Of a DNA stretch of 46,329 bases, positions 17,601 through 26,439 are shown piece after piece. A program made the translations under genes and the position numbers. This stretch comes from Acidobacteriota bacterium (GTDB lineage: Bacteria; Acidobacteriota; Terriglobia; Terriglobales; Acidobacteriaceae). The notes beneath the pieces are model-generated. The model saw only the letters and a list, made by a program, of their open reading frames with translations, did no database searches and was not told the DNA's origin. The DNA is taken from NCBI GenBank assembly GCA_003225215.1, contig QIBC01000001.1:1-46329 (forward strand). Reading direction: 5' to 3'. Position 1 is the first letter of the stretch; every line of letters starts with the position of its first letter.

Positions 17601-17668
17601 TTATTTATTGAGTGGTTGTAGAAATCTTGCAAAAGCACGGCCCCTCGATCGTTCACTTCTAAACTCCC

Positions 17669-19339
17669 ATGCGTACTTTCGACGAACGAACGTGGTTGAG
17701 CTGGCTGGTGAAGGTGAGAATCATCATCATCACCTTCCTGCTTGGTATCGGGCTTACGATTATCCGGCTCACTCATACGAATGTCTCTGAGTGGGCATTC
17801 GTCAGCGTCATCCTGCTCTGGTACACCGTCGGAGTGTTCTTCCTGCTGCTGTATTCAGTCTGGGAAGATTTTGCGCTGCAGGCGCGCATTCAGGTAATTA
17901 GCGATCTCGCACTCACCACCGCTGTTATCTACATTACCGGCGGAATTGATACTTCTTTCAATTTTCTCTACCCGCTTGTCATCATTGTTGCCAGCATCCT
18001 GTTACCCCGATGGTGGGCATACCTGACCGCAGCGCTCTCCTTCATTGCGTTCGGCGCAATCCTAGATCTGTCGTATTACCAGATTATTCGCTCGTTCTCC
18101 GTATCGCGTCCAGACTTGAAGTCGGTTCAGCTCGTCGTTGGCGTCAACTTCTTCGCCTACATGGCCATCGCTTACCTGGCGAGCAATCTGAGCGCGAAGC
18201 TGCGGCAAGTCGGTGTCGAGCTTCACGTGAAGAGCGACGAGCTGCAAGACCTCCAGGTCATGCAGGAAAACATCCTGCACTCGATGCGCGGTGGCCTCAT
18301 TACGACCGATCTCGAGGGCCGCATCAGCTTGGTTAACCAGCCAGGTTTGAACTTTCTAGGCCGCCGCCTGAGTGACATGCTGGGGACTCACATTTCATCG
18401 GTCTTCATTGATCCGATGCCTGAACCGGATGCCTATCCAGTGCAGGACGAGTTGCGGGCGGCCACTCCAGATGGGGAGAAGATCTTTGGCCTTACGGTCA
18501 CGCCGCTGACGATTCATGACGGGGAGATCGTGGGCTTTGTTTACACATTCGCCGATCTCACCGAGGTGAGGCGTCTCGAAAACGAGATTCGCCAGCGCGA
18601 TCGTCTTTCTGCCATTGGACGCCTCGCGGCCGGCATCGCGCACGAGATTCGCAATCCGCTGTCATCGATCGCAGGCTCGGTCCAGGTGCTCTCAACTATG
18701 GCGACGCTCAATGAGGAGCAGCAGGTGCTCGTCGACATCGTGCGCCGCGAGTCGGAGCGCTTGAACAACATCATTTCCGACTTCCTATCGTACTCGCGCG
18801 AAAAAAACTACAAATTTGCCCAGCATGACTTGCTGCTCTTGCTGGATGACACTCTGCGTTTAATGGAGAATCGGCCGTCTCGCGGTAGCGCAGAGTATCG
18901 GTTGGTTCGCAACTTCGAGGTGCGCGAAGCATTGGCGCTGGTCGATACTGATCGGCTCAAACAGGTCTTCTGGAACCTGTGTGACAACGCATTTCGTGCA
19001 ATGCCCAACGGTGGCTCGCTTAAAGTAAGTTTGAGAGCGCGAGGTGGTAATTGGGCGCTGTCGTTCAAAGACAGCGGCGTTGGCTTGCCACCAGAGCAGC
19101 TCGAAAAGATCTTTGAACCCTTTCAATCCAATTTTGAGGGCGGCACTGGTCTTGGATTAGCCTTGGTGTACCAGATTGTTCAGGCACACAAAGGGCGTGT
19201 TTATGCGGTCTCTACGCCCGGGGAAGGGGCCGAGTTCGTGGTCGACATTCCACAGGCTCAGGCGCAGCCGCGAGCCCTGACTGTCGCTGAAAAGAGAGTG
19301 CGGGCCTCCATGGCTGTATCGGAGAGAGTGAATGGCTAA
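17669..19339 (+). CDS. pilS: PilS-like membrane sensor histidine kinase
   Basis: A 556-residue sensor kinase. The first 175 residues hold about six hydrophobic segments and little periplasmic sequence, as in PilS, where the helices can sense pilin subunits in the membrane. A PAS domain follows (about 195-300, including MRGGLITTDLEGRISLVNQPG). The HisKA motif IAHEIRNPLSSIAGS has the phospho-acceptor at His325. The HATPase region shows the N box NLCDNAFRAMPNGG, G1 KDSGVGLPPE and G2 GGTGLGLALV. It overlaps the response-regulator gene by eight bases (ATGGCTAA), so the pair is translationally coupled. The name PilS rests on the membrane topology and the adjacent pil genes; an NtrB-type role for another system cannot be excluded. 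Confidence 0.87.
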   Translation: MRTFDERTWLSWLVKVRIIIITFLLGIGLTIIRLTHTNVSEWAFVSVILLWYTVGVFFLLLYSVWEDFALQARIQVISDLALTTAVIYITGGIDTSFNFLYPLVIIVASILLPRWWAYLTAALSFIAFGAILDLSYYQIIRSFSVSRPDLKSVQLVVGVNFFAYMAIAYLASNLSAKLRQVGVELHVKSDELQDLQVMQENILHSMRGGLITTDLEGRISLVNQPGLNFLGRRLSDMLGTHISSVFIDPMPEPDAYPVQDELRAATPDGEKIFGLTVTPLTIHDGEIVGFVYTFADLTEVRRLENEIRQRDRLSAIGRLAAGIAHEIRNPLSSIAGSVQVLSTMATLNEEQQVLVDIVRRESERLNNIISDFLSYSREKNYKFAQHDLLLLLDDTLRLMENRPSRGSAEYRLVRNFEVREALALVDTDRLKQVFWNLCDNAFRAMPNGGSLKVSLRARGGNWALSFKDSGVGLPPEQLEKIFEPFQSNFEGGTGLGLALVYQIVQAHKGRVYAVSTPGEGAEFVVDIPQAQAQPRALTVAEKRVRASMAVSERVNG

Positions 19340-20717
19340 CGTTTTGGTGTGCGATGACGAGCGTTCGATTCGCGAGCTGCTCGACATCGCGTTACGCAAA
19401 GAGGGACATAAAGTCGAGACGGTAAACTCCGGCGAGGCGGCACTGCGAAAGATGGAAGGCGCTCGCTATGACGTGATCGTCACCGACATCAAGATGCCGA
19501 AGATTGACGGCATCGAGGTGCTGAAGCATGCACATCGTTTGTCGCCAGAATCGGCTGTGGTCCTCATTACTGCAGCGGGTGATTTCGATTCCGCAGTACA
19601 GGCCGTCAAGGCGGGCGCGTTTGACTACATTCAAAAAACTCCAAATGCACTGGTGGACGAAGTAAGGGTCTCGATTGGCCGCGCTGCCGAGGTTATCGAA
19701 CTGCGTCGCCAAAATCAGGCGCTGCGCCGGGATGCGGCCAGCCGCAATTCGCTCGATAACATCATCGGATGCAGCTCCGCGATCAATACGCTGAAAGAAA
19801 CCATCCGCACAGTAGCTTCGACGGGCAGCACAATTCTGATTCACGGAGAGAGTGGAACCGGCAAGGAGTTAGTGGCACGTGCCGTTCATACATGTTCTCA
19901 GCGAGACGGACAGCCCTTTGTCTCAGTCAACTGTGGCGCGTTCCCCGAAACACTTCTCGAAACTGAACTCTTTGGATACATGAAAGGCGCCTTTACTGGA
20001 GCGAACCAGAACAAGCAAGGACTCTTTGAAGTCGCCAACGGCGGAACCATCTTCCTCGACGAAATCGCCGAGATGAGCCTCGCCATGCAGGTGAAGTTGC
20101 TGCGCGTATTGCAGGAGCGCACGATTCGTCCTGTGGGTGGAACATCAGAAATTCCAGTCGACGTGCGCGTAATTGCCGCAACAAACCGCGATCTGCAAGA
20201 GATGGTCCAGGAAAAGACGTTCCGGGAGGATCTCTACTACAGGATTTCTGTCATTCCTATCGAAGTCCCTTCGCTGCGCGCTCGGCAGGAAGACATTCCA
20301 TTGCTCGCCAATCATTTTCTGAAGCGCTACGCACCGGCTGCGGGAAAGAACATTCTGCGCATCTCCGACGATTCCATTGAGGCGTTTATTGCATATGACT
20401 GGCCAGGTAATGTCCGCCAGCTTGAAAACACGATCGAGCGCGGTGTGGCCATGGAAACCCAGGAAGTGCTGAACGTAAGTGCGCCCGGGGAGCGTTCGAA
20501 GGCTCGTGCTGCAGCCGAAGCAATGGGCGCTGTGCAGACAGACTCCGTAGCAGTGCCTGCCGACGGAATCGATATGGAAGCATACGTTGCCGATCTGGAG
20601 CGTTCCATGCTGCAATCCGCACTCCGGCAATCAGGCGGAGTGCAAACTCGCGCTGCGGAAATGTTGAAGCTCTCGTACCGTTCCTTCCGTCACTTAGTGA
20701 AGAAGTACAACCTCTAG
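19332..20717 (+). CDS. pilR: PilR-like sigma-54-dependent response regulator
   Basis: A 461-residue NtrC-family activator. The receiver domain (1-120) has Asp52 in VTDIKMPKIDG as phosphorylation site; the Lys after DYIQ is kept but the usual Lys-Pro pair reads Lys-Thr. The AAA+ domain has Walker A GESGTGKE at 172-179, the sigma-54 contact loop GAFTGA at 219-224 and Walker B GGTIFLDEIAEM. A C-terminal Fis-type helix-turn-helix (SALRQSGGVQTRAAEMLKLS) completes it. Phosphorylated by the overlapping kinase, it would activate RNA polymerase sigma-54, typically at pilA; no pilA or clear sigma-54 promoter is in the window, so the target is inferred from context. Confidence 0.9.
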   Translation: MANVLVCDDERSIRELLDIALRKEGHKVETVNSGEAALRKMEGARYDVIVTDIKMPKIDGIEVLKHAHRLSPESAVVLITAAGDFDSAVQAVKAGAFDYIQKTPNALVDEVRVSIGRAAEVIELRRQNQALRRDAASRNSLDNIIGCSSAINTLKETIRTVASTGSTILIHGESGTGKELVARAVHTCSQRDGQPFVSVNCGAFPETLLETELFGYMKGAFTGANQNKQGLFEVANGGTIFLDEIAEMSLAMQVKLLRVLQERTIRPVGGTSEIPVDVRVIAATNRDLQEMVQEKTFREDLYYRISVIPIEVPSLRARQEDIPLLANHFLKRYAPAAGKNILRISDDSIEAFIAYDWPGNVRQLENTIERGVAMETQEVLNVSAPGERSKARAAAEAMGAVQTDSVAVPADGIDMEAYVADLERSMLQSALRQSGGVQTRAAEMLKLSYRSFRHLVKKYNL

Positions 20718-20735
20718 ACCATTCCCGAAGCGGTA

Positions 20736-20753
20736 TTCGGCAATCGTGCCGAA
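20736..20753. terminator. Small hairpin between convergent pilR and cupin genes
   Basis: ttcggca (20736-20742) and tgccgaa (20747-20753) make a seven-pair stem with an atcg loop in the 46-base convergent gap. There is no T-run on either side, so intrinsic termination is doubtful. Confidence 0.25.
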
Positions 20754-20763
20754 GAAACCGGTT

Positions 20764-21138
20764 CTACACAGCCCAGAGACTCTCGTCCTGATCCGAATGC
20801 AATCCGCGATCCTCGCCCGTGATCCAGTCCGTGCGCTGAGGTGTGCAAACATCGATCGCGACTACATCTTCGAGTACTTCCGACGAATGCTCGACACCGC
20901 GCGGGATCGTCAAGACTTGATTTGGTAGCAGCGTCACCGATCCGGTTGGTAATTGGAAGCGCCACGAACCTTTCAGCACAAAAATCACCTCTTCGTGATC
21001 ATGGCGGTGAGGTCTGGTTACCGATCCTTGCTTTGCTTCCAGTCGAGCGAGGGTCAAGCTCTCCCCAGTGGCCACTTTTCGCCGATACTCGCGCGTTAAA
21101 TAATCAGGACGCATCTTGTTCATGTCATAGACTGCCAT
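20764..21138 (-). CDS. Small cupin-domain protein at the end of the ilv operon
   Basis: A single-domain cupin of 124 residues. Cupin motif 1 reads HRHDHEEVIFVLKG (HxH, then Glu, then Gly at the right spacing) and motif 2 IPRGVEHSSEV, so a metal-binding barrel with three His and one Glu is likely. ATG 21138 is chosen because agaagg sits nine bases upstream; an in-frame GTG at 21147 lies immediately after that site and is too close. It begins 13 bases after ilvC ends, so it appears to be the last gene of ilvD-ilvB-ilvN-ilvC. No enzymatic role can be assigned: small cupins include isomerases, dioxygenases and sensors. The C-terminal QDESLWAV tail is family-like for cupin_2 proteins. Confidence 0.87.
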   Translation of the reverse strand: MAVYDMNKMRPDYLTREYRRKVATGESLTLARLEAKQGSVTRPHRHDHEEVIFVLKGSWRFQLPTGSVTLLPNQVLTIPRGVEHSSEVLEDVVAIDVCTPQRTDWITGEDRGLHSDQDESLWAV

Positions 21139-21151
21139 TTGAGTCACCCTT

Positions 21152-22225
21152 CTAGACTGCTACAGCCTTTTTTTCATCCTTTGCTTCGGCCGCGCCCTGT
21201 GGTGGAGCCTCCGTTTGATCAGGGCGAATACTCACCGGGTTAACGAACGGCATCATGGAGCGCAACTTCGCTCCGACCTGCTCAATCAAGTGCTCTCGCT
21301 CGCGACTGCGCACCTGATTGAACCAGGGCCGTCCATTTTCGTTCTCCGCAATCCACTGGCGCGCGAAGTCACCGCTGCGAACATCTGCGAGCATTTGTCG
21401 CAGAGCGGCGTAGGTCTCCTTCGTGACCACCTTCGGCCCGCCGGTGTAATCGCCATATTCCGCGGTGTCACTGACTGAGTAGCGCATGAAGTTGAGTCCG
21501 CCACGATACATGAGATCGACAATTAGCTTGAGTTCGTGCATGCACTCGAAATATGCGATCTCGGGCTGATATCCAGCTTCTACCAGCGTCTCAAATCCAG
21601 CTTTGATCAGCGCGCTCACGCCGCCGCACAGGACAGCTTGTTCGCCGAATAAGTCGGTTTCGGTTTCTTCGGCAAAAGTTGTCTCGATTACGCCGGCACG
21701 AGTGCAACCGATCCCTTGTGCATAGGAAAGAGCGAGCGACTTTGCTTTGCCGCTCGCATCCTGATGGACTGCCAACAGACCAGGTGTGCCACCGCCCTCT
21801 GCAAAGATTTCGCGCACGCGGTGCCCAGGCGATTTTGGCGCGATCATGATCACGTCAACGTTTGCAGGAGGTGCGATGGTCTTGAAGTGAATGTTGAAGC
21901 CGTGCGCAAACAGGAGCGTTTTGCCTGCCGAGAGTGCGGGCGCGATTGCCTCCTGATAGAGCTTTGGCTGTACTGTATCGGGTACAAGGACGACCAGAAC
22001 GTCGCCCCACGCGGCCGCGTCTTTTGGAACCAGGATTTCGAATCCCGCCTCGTGCGCCTTGGATCGCGAGCGGCTCTGAAGCTCTAGCGCAATCCGGACC
22101 TGAACTCCGCTGTCGCGAAGGTTCAGCGCATGTGCATGCCCCTGTGACCCGTAACCGAAGACGGCTACTTTCTTGCCTCTGATAAGTGCCAGGTCGGCCG
22201 AATTTTCGTAATAAATCGTCGCCAT
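21152..22225 (-). CDS. ilvC: Ketol-acid reductoisomerase (class I)
   Basis: A 357-residue enzyme that isomerises and reduces acetolactate or acetohydroxybutyrate with NAD(P)H and Mg2+, the second step of valine and isoleucine synthesis. The Rossmann motif is [21 protein letters not shown] (about 21-40). The cofactor-specificity loop reads [11 protein letters not shown], its Ser/Arg content favouring NADPH. Catalytic-domain motifs include [31 protein letters not shown] with the Mg2+ Asp/Glu, and the C-terminal [16 protein letters not shown]. The length is typical of class I, with an extra Ala/Glu/Lys-rich tail of about 20 residues. A ggaaaggaaa ribosome site precedes ATG 22225. It is 15 bases downstream of ilvN. 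Confidence 0.96.
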   Translation of the reverse strand: MATIYYENSADLALIRGKKVAVFGYGSQGHAHALNLRDSGVQVRIALELQSRSRSKAHEAGFEILVPKDAAAWGDVLVVLVPDTVQPKLYQEAIAPALSAGKTLLFAHGFNIHFKTIAPPANVDVIMIAPKSPGHRVREIFAEGGGTPGLLAVHQDASGKAKSLALSYAQGIGCTRAGVIETTFAEETETDLFGEQAVLCGGVSALIKAGFETLVEAGYQPEIAYFECMHELKLIVDLMYRGGLNFMRYSVSDTAEYGDYTGGPKVVTKETYAALRQMLADVRSGDFARQWIAENENGRPWFNQVRSREREHLIEQVGAKLRSMMPFVNPVSIRPDQTEAPPQGAAEAKDEKKAVAV

Positions 22226-22240
22226 TGAAAATTTCCTTTC

Positions 22241-22813
22241 CTAAGAACAGTTACGCAATACAGTGAGGTGACCAGAGTTCCAAAATGGTGCAGCACCCTT
22301 TGGCGGAACTTGTCCTGGGGCGAAGACTGGGGCGCTGCCGCGCGTCATTGCTACGCGCCCAGTGCGCGTCATTTCGAGAATTCCATATGGACGCACCCCT
22401 TCAATCAAGCTGTCGATTACGTCTTCGGATCCAGTGGCCTCTATGACCAGCGACTCGGTTGCGACTTCAAGAACCCTGGCGCGGAATGCCTCTACGACCC
22501 GCATTACCTCTGGCCGAACGTCCTGTGAAGCGGCCACCTTTACGATGACTAACTCGCGATGGAGCGATGGAACGGAAGAAATGTCATGCACATGAAGCAC
22601 CTCGGGCAGCTTGTACAAGTTTGCTTCTACCAGCGGAGCTCCCTGAGCATCGATTGCGACTACTACTGTCATTCGCGAAATCTCTGGCAGATGCGTGTGC
22701 CCAACTGTCAGCGACTCGATGTTGTACCCTCGCCGCCGGAACAGTGATGAAACACGGTTCAGAACGCCGGGATGATCGGCAACGTAGACGATAAATGTGC
22801 GTACCATACTCAT
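22241..22813 (-). CDS. ilvN: Acetolactate synthase small (regulatory) subunit
   Basis: A 190-residue regulatory subunit that binds IlvB, raises its activity and usually confers valine feedback inhibition. The N-terminal ACT domain begins RTFIVYVADHPGVLNRVSSLF and continues GYNIESLTVGHTHLPEISRMTVVV. The second, ALS_ss_C-type domain runs from about residue 85 (RELVIVKVAA) to EMTRTGRVAMTRG. The ATG overlaps the ilvB stop by four bases (ATGA), the usual coupling for the two subunits. The name ilvN rather than ilvH is arbitrary; the protein is longer than the E. coli small subunits (about 95-165). Confidence 0.94.
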   Translation of the reverse strand: MSMVRTFIVYVADHPGVLNRVSSLFRRRGYNIESLTVGHTHLPEISRMTVVVAIDAQGAPLVEANLYKLPEVLHVHDISSVPSLHRELVIVKVAASQDVRPEVMRVVEAFRARVLEVATESLVIEATGSEDVIDSLIEGVRPYGILEMTRTGRVAMTRGSAPVFAPGQVPPKGAAPFWNSGHLTVLRNCS

Positions 22814-24519
22814 GCCTCCGATGCCGCTGTCTCTACCAGTGGACTCGGACGGCGAATCATCTGGTGCAGAGCTGCTCCGCTTGGCACCATAGGGAATACC
22901 GAGTCCTCCTGTTCCACCATGAAATTGATCAACGCAGTGCCGCGGCGTTGTCGCGCTTCGCGAATCGCCGGCGCGACTTGATTTCGACTGCGCGCCGTGA
23001 TTCCAAGAAGTCCGAAGGCCTCAGCGAGTTTGGCGAAATCTGGGCTCAGCAGTGGCGTTGCGGAATAGCGACGGTCGTAGAAGAACTCCTGCCACTGCCG
23101 CACCATTCCCAGATATCCGTTGTTGATCACAGCGATGTTCAGATCGAGTTCTTCCTGCGCTGCCGTGGCGAGTTCCGCCATCGTCATTTGGAATCCGCCG
23201 TCGCCGGCGATCACCCAGATCTCCGCCTCGGGCCGTGCAAACTTCGCTCCTATGGCCGCAGGCAATGCGAACCCCATGGTGCCGAGGCCGCCGGAAGTGA
23301 TCAATGAACGGGGCTGCTCGTGCTTGTAGTATTGCGCCTCCCACATCTGGTGTTGGCCGACATCAGTGACAACGATGGAGTTGCCGTTGGTCTCGCGCCA
23401 CAGATCATGGATCACATGTGCGGCATAAAGGTGACCGCTGTCGGGCAGCTTCTGAATGTCGCGGACAGCGGAATCGCCCTTGAGTTCGTCGATGTAATGC
23501 AGCCATCGCTGCCGGTCTTCGCGTGCTAAATCGGGAATCAACCGGGTCAGAACCTGGCGCACGTCGCCGAGCAGAGCGATATCAACGCGCACGTTCTTGT
23601 TGATCTCCGCCGGATCGATCTCAACGTGGATCTTCTTGGCGTGCGGCGCATAGGTCTTGAGTGTGCCGGTTACGCGATCGTCAAAGCGCATGCCGAAGGC
23701 GAGGAGCAAATCGGCTTCCTGGATGGCGTGATTCACCCATGCTTCGCCGTGCATCCCCATCATTCCCAGATTGAGAGGATGTGAAGCAGGGAAGCCTCCG
23801 ATACCAAGCAACGTCATCGCAATTGGAATCGAAGCGCGCTCAGCGAACTCGCGGAGTTCGTCCATCGCGTTTGAAAGCAGGACTCCGTGACCGGCCAGGA
23901 TCACTGGCCGCTCGGATGCGTTGATCATGTCAATCGCCGTGGCATATTGGTCAGCGTCGAAATTCTGTTTGCCTTCTGTTAGAGCCATTGGAATGTAGGC
24001 GGAACGATCGAACTCGCATGAGGACTGCTGTGCGTCCTTCGTGATGTCCACAAGAACCGGACCGGGACGACCACTACGCGCAAGCTGGAACGCCGCGCGC
24101 AGCGTGGGAGCGACATCTTCGGCACGCTTCACCAGATAGTTGTGCTTCGTGATCGGCAACGTGATGCCGGTAATGTCTGTTTCCTGAAACGCATCGGTGC
24201 CGAGGAACTTGCTTCCTACTTGGCCAGTGATGCAGACGATAGGCGAGGAGTCCATCATGGCAGTGGCGATTCCGGTCACCATGTTGGTAGCTCCTGGACC
24301 GGACGTCGCCATGGCAACACCAACTCCACCCCCCGCCCGCGCATACCCATCTGCCATGTGAGTGGCGCCTTGCTCGTGGCGGACGAGAACGTGGTGAATC
24401 TCCGGATAGCCACAGAGCGCGTCATAGGCAGGGAGGATCGCGCCGCCCGGATAGCCAAACACGTGCTTCACCCCTTCACCGATCAAACACTCCCACAGGA
24501 TTTGCGCACCAGTTCTCAT
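22810..24519 (-). CDS. ilvB: Acetolactate synthase large (catalytic) subunit
   Basis: A 569-residue thiamine-diphosphate enzyme joining pyruvate to pyruvate or 2-oxobutyrate, the first step common to valine, leucine and isoleucine. The N-terminal PYR domain has VFGYPGGAILPAYDAL and the activating Glu in VRHEQGATHMADGYAR (about residue 48). The central FAD-binding domain follows, and the C-terminal PP domain carries GDGGFQMTMAELATA, ending in the INNGYLGMVRQWQ stretch of the Mg2+/ThDP motif. A gaagga ribosome site lies before ATG 24519. It starts 20 bases after ilvD ends and overlaps ilvN by four bases. Confidence 0.96.
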   Translation of the reverse strand: MRTGAQILWECLIGEGVKHVFGYPGGAILPAYDALCGYPEIHHVLVRHEQGATHMADGYARAGGGVGVAMATSGPGATNMVTGIATAMMDSSPIVCITGQVGSKFLGTDAFQETDITGITLPITKHNYLVKRAEDVAPTLRAAFQLARSGRPGPVLVDITKDAQQSSCEFDRSAYIPMALTEGKQNFDADQYATAIDMINASERPVILAGHGVLLSNAMDELREFAERASIPIAMTLLGIGGFPASHPLNLGMMGMHGEAWVNHAIQEADLLLAFGMRFDDRVTGTLKTYAPHAKKIHVEIDPAEINKNVRVDIALLGDVRQVLTRLIPDLAREDRQRWLHYIDELKGDSAVRDIQKLPDSGHLYAAHVIHDLWRETNGNSIVVTDVGQHQMWEAQYYKHEQPRSLITSGGLGTMGFALPAAIGAKFARPEAEIWVIAGDGGFQMTMAELATAAQEELDLNIAVINNGYLGMVRQWQEFFYDRRYSATPLLSPDFAKLAEAFGLLGITARSRNQVAPAIREARQRRGTALINFMVEQEDSVFPMVPSGAALHQMIRRPSPLVETAASEA

Positions 24520-24539
24520 CGTTCCTTCACTTCCTGCGC

Positions 24540-26210
24540 CTAAATCGTCACGGCTCCCCGCGAAGCCGACGACACCTGGTTGGCATACTTCGCCATTACC
24601 CCAGTTCCATATCGGGGCTGGGGCGGCTTCCAGGATGCCAGCCGCTGTTTCAATTCGGAATCGGAAACTTCCACCCGCAACTCTCGTTTCTTAAGGTCGA
24701 AGACAATCAGATCGCCTTCACGCACTGCGGCGATCGGTCCGCCGCTCATGGCTTCGGGAGCAACATGACCAGCCATAAATCCGTGAGTTGCTCCTGAAAA
24801 TCGTCCGTCAGTGAGTAGCGCGACCGAATCACCTAGTCCCGCTCCGACAAGAGCGGCGGTAACGGCGAGCATTTCGCGCATGCCTGGACCACCTCTCGGA
24901 CCTTCATAGCGAATAACCACGACATCGCCTGCTTTGATACGGCCCTCTTGCACCGCAGCAAATGCCTGCTCCTCGCTGTCGAAGATGCGTGCCGGTCCTG
25001 AGTGATGTTGAAAGTCGTGCCCAGCGACTTTCAGCACACAGCCCTCGGGCGAGAGATTGCCTTTGAGAATCACAAATCCGCCACTTGGCTTGAGGGGATT
25101 GTTTGCCGGACGAACCACTTCCTGATCTGGTGTTTCGACCGCGGCCTTCGCCTCTTCTCCTATGGACTTGCCGGTAACGGTAAGCGCATCGGAATGCAGG
25201 AGACCCACGGCGAGCAGCCGCTGAGCGATCAACGGAGTGCCTCCTGCTTCGAACAGATCAGTAGCAACGAACCTGCCACCAGGCTTGAGGTCTGCAATAA
25301 GGGGAACGCGTGAGCTAATGCCCTCGAAGTCATCGATGACAAATGGGACGCCAGCGGTGTGTGCGATTGCGAGCAGGTGTAAGACTGCATTTGTCGACCC
25401 GCCGGTAGCTGCAACACTGGCCACAGCATTCTCAAACGCAGGTCGTGTAAGAATTTGCTTCGGCAGACGCTGTGCGCCGACAAGTTCCATTACGAGACGG
25501 CCCGTAGCCTGACCTTGCTTCATCTTTGAAGGGTGGGTTGCCGGAACACCTCCGCTGCCCATCGCGGCGATTCCTAAAAACTCACAAACCATGGCCATGG
25601 TGTTTGCTGTGAATTGACCGCCGCAGGCCCCGGCGCCGGGACAAGCCTTGTCTTCGATCTCCTTTAGTTCCGAATCTGCCAGCTTGCCGCGGCTATGCGC
25701 TCCGACCGCCTCGAAGACGTCCTGAATCGTGACGTTTTTGCCGCGAAAAGATCCGGGAGCGATGGAGCCGCCGTACAGAACGACGGAGGGCAAATTCAGT
25801 CTTGCAACAGCCATTACCGCGCCGGGAATGGTCTTGTCGCAGCCGACCATAACTACTAGGCCGTCGAAATGATTTCCGCGAGCAACCAGCTCAATAGAGT
25901 CGGCGATAACCTCTCTGCTGACCAGAGAGGTACGCATACCCTCGGCGCCCATCGTGATGCCATCTGAGATGGAGACGGTATTGAACTCCATGGGAGTTCC
26001 GCCGGCCTCGCGCACCCCACGCTTTACCGCGGCCGCTAACTCGCGCAGGTGGAAGTTGCACGGACCAATTTCCGTCCACGTGTTGGCAATGCCGATAATC
26101 GGACGGCACAGGTCTTCGTCCGTAAATCCCACAGCCTTGAGCATGGCGCGAGCCGGAGCCCGGCTTGGCCCTTCGGTAATCGCCGCGCTGTTTCTCTTGC
26201 GCTCGCTCAT
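24540..26210 (-). CDS. ilvD: Dihydroxy-acid dehydratase
   Basis: A 556-residue Fe-S enzyme that dehydrates dihydroxy acids to 2-oxo acids, the third common step of valine and isoleucine synthesis. The cluster ligands are in VGCDKTIPGAV (about residue 72) and CPGAGACGGQFTANTMA (about 140); GSGGVPATH, ATGGSTNAVLHL and the C-terminal LLTDGRFSGATHGFMAGHVAPEA (read with breaks) are also conserved. ATG 26210 is chosen because aagg lies seven bases upstream and the protein then starts like other DHADs; the open frame runs 47 codons further but through the leader hairpin, so that extension is not coding. It is the first structural gene of the operon, controlled by the putative attenuator directly upstream. 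Confidence 0.96.
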   Translation of the reverse strand: MSERKRNSAAITEGPSRAPARAMLKAVGFTDEDLCRPIIGIANTWTEIGPCNFHLRELAAAVKRGVREAGGTPMEFNTVSISDGITMGAEGMRTSLVSREVIADSIELVARGNHFDGLVVMVGCDKTIPGAVMAVARLNLPSVVLYGGSIAPGSFRGKNVTIQDVFEAVGAHSRGKLADSELKEIEDKACPGAGACGGQFTANTMAMVCEFLGIAAMGSGGVPATHPSKMKQGQATGRLVMELVGAQRLPKQILTRPAFENAVASVAATGGSTNAVLHLLAIAHTAGVPFVIDDFEGISSRVPLIADLKPGGRFVATDLFEAGGTPLIAQRLLAVGLLHSDALTVTGKSIGEEAKAAVETPDQEVVRPANNPLKPSGGFVILKGNLSPEGCVLKVAGHDFQHHSGPARIFDSEEQAFAAVQEGRIKAGDVVVIRYEGPRGGPGMREMLAVTAALVGAGLGDSVALLTDGRFSGATHGFMAGHVAPEAMSGGPIAAVREGDLIVFDLKKRELRVEVSDSELKQRLASWKPPQPRYGTGVMAKYANQVSSASRGAVTI

Positions 26211-26231
26211 TACAAAACCTTGAAGTCTTCT

Positions 26232-26298
26232 AAAACACTTGAGGCCATCATCCGCTGGATGATGGCCTCGAACCTTGTTGCTTTTCAGGCCATCATCC
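26232..26298 (-). promoter_or_regulatory. Putative ribosome-mediated transcription attenuator of the ilv operon
   Basis: Read on the minus strand, three segments occur in order. A is ggatgatggcct (26298-26287), B is gaggccatcatcc (26269-26257) and C is ggatgatggcctc (26253-26241). B pairs with C as a perfect 13-pair hairpin with a three-base loop, followed by aagtgTTTT (26240-26232), a terminator-like end. B can instead pair with A over 12 perfect pairs, which would block B:C. The stop codon of the leader ORF (26295-26293) lies inside A. A ribosome that finishes the leader would cover A and allow B:C. One that stalls at the Leu/Val codons would leave A free to capture B. The U-run is imperfect, which is the weak point. 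Confidence 0.75.
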
Positions 26299-26409
26299 CA
26301 TTGCTTCCCGCAAAAGGACAGGTGTAAGCAGGGAAATTCGAACGACGGCAAGCACAGACAAAGCCTGAGCTCCGCTGAACCCTACCGTCTGTGATGCGCT
26401 TAGTATCAT
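26293..26409 (-). CDS. Putative leader peptide of the ilv operon, 38 aa
   Basis: ATG 26409 begins a 38-codon ORF about 24 bases after the predicted transcription start. Its distal half reads LSVLAVVRISLLTPVLL, in which 11 of 17 residues are Leu, Val or Ile; the second and third codons are also Ile (ata) and Leu (cta), codons little used in the neighbouring genes. The ORF ends EAMG-stop within segment A of the attenuator. E. coli IlvL and IvbL leaders have the same kind of composition. There is no strong Shine-Dalgarno before ATG; a TTG at 26361 with ggag eight bases upstream is an alternative start that keeps the regulatory codons. The frame stays open upstream to 26559 but that part precedes the promoter -10 box. 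Confidence 0.72.
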   Translation of the reverse strand: MILSASQTVGFSGAQALSVLAVVRISLLTPVLLREAMG

Positions 26410-26439
26410 GAAACCGTCTGCCTGCTTTGATGGAAAGGA

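Noticed and set aside
26211-26351. 47-codon extension of IlvD upstream of ATG 26210
   Set aside because: It would run through both arms of the attenuator hairpin, has no family similarity, and ATG 26210 has its own ribosome site.
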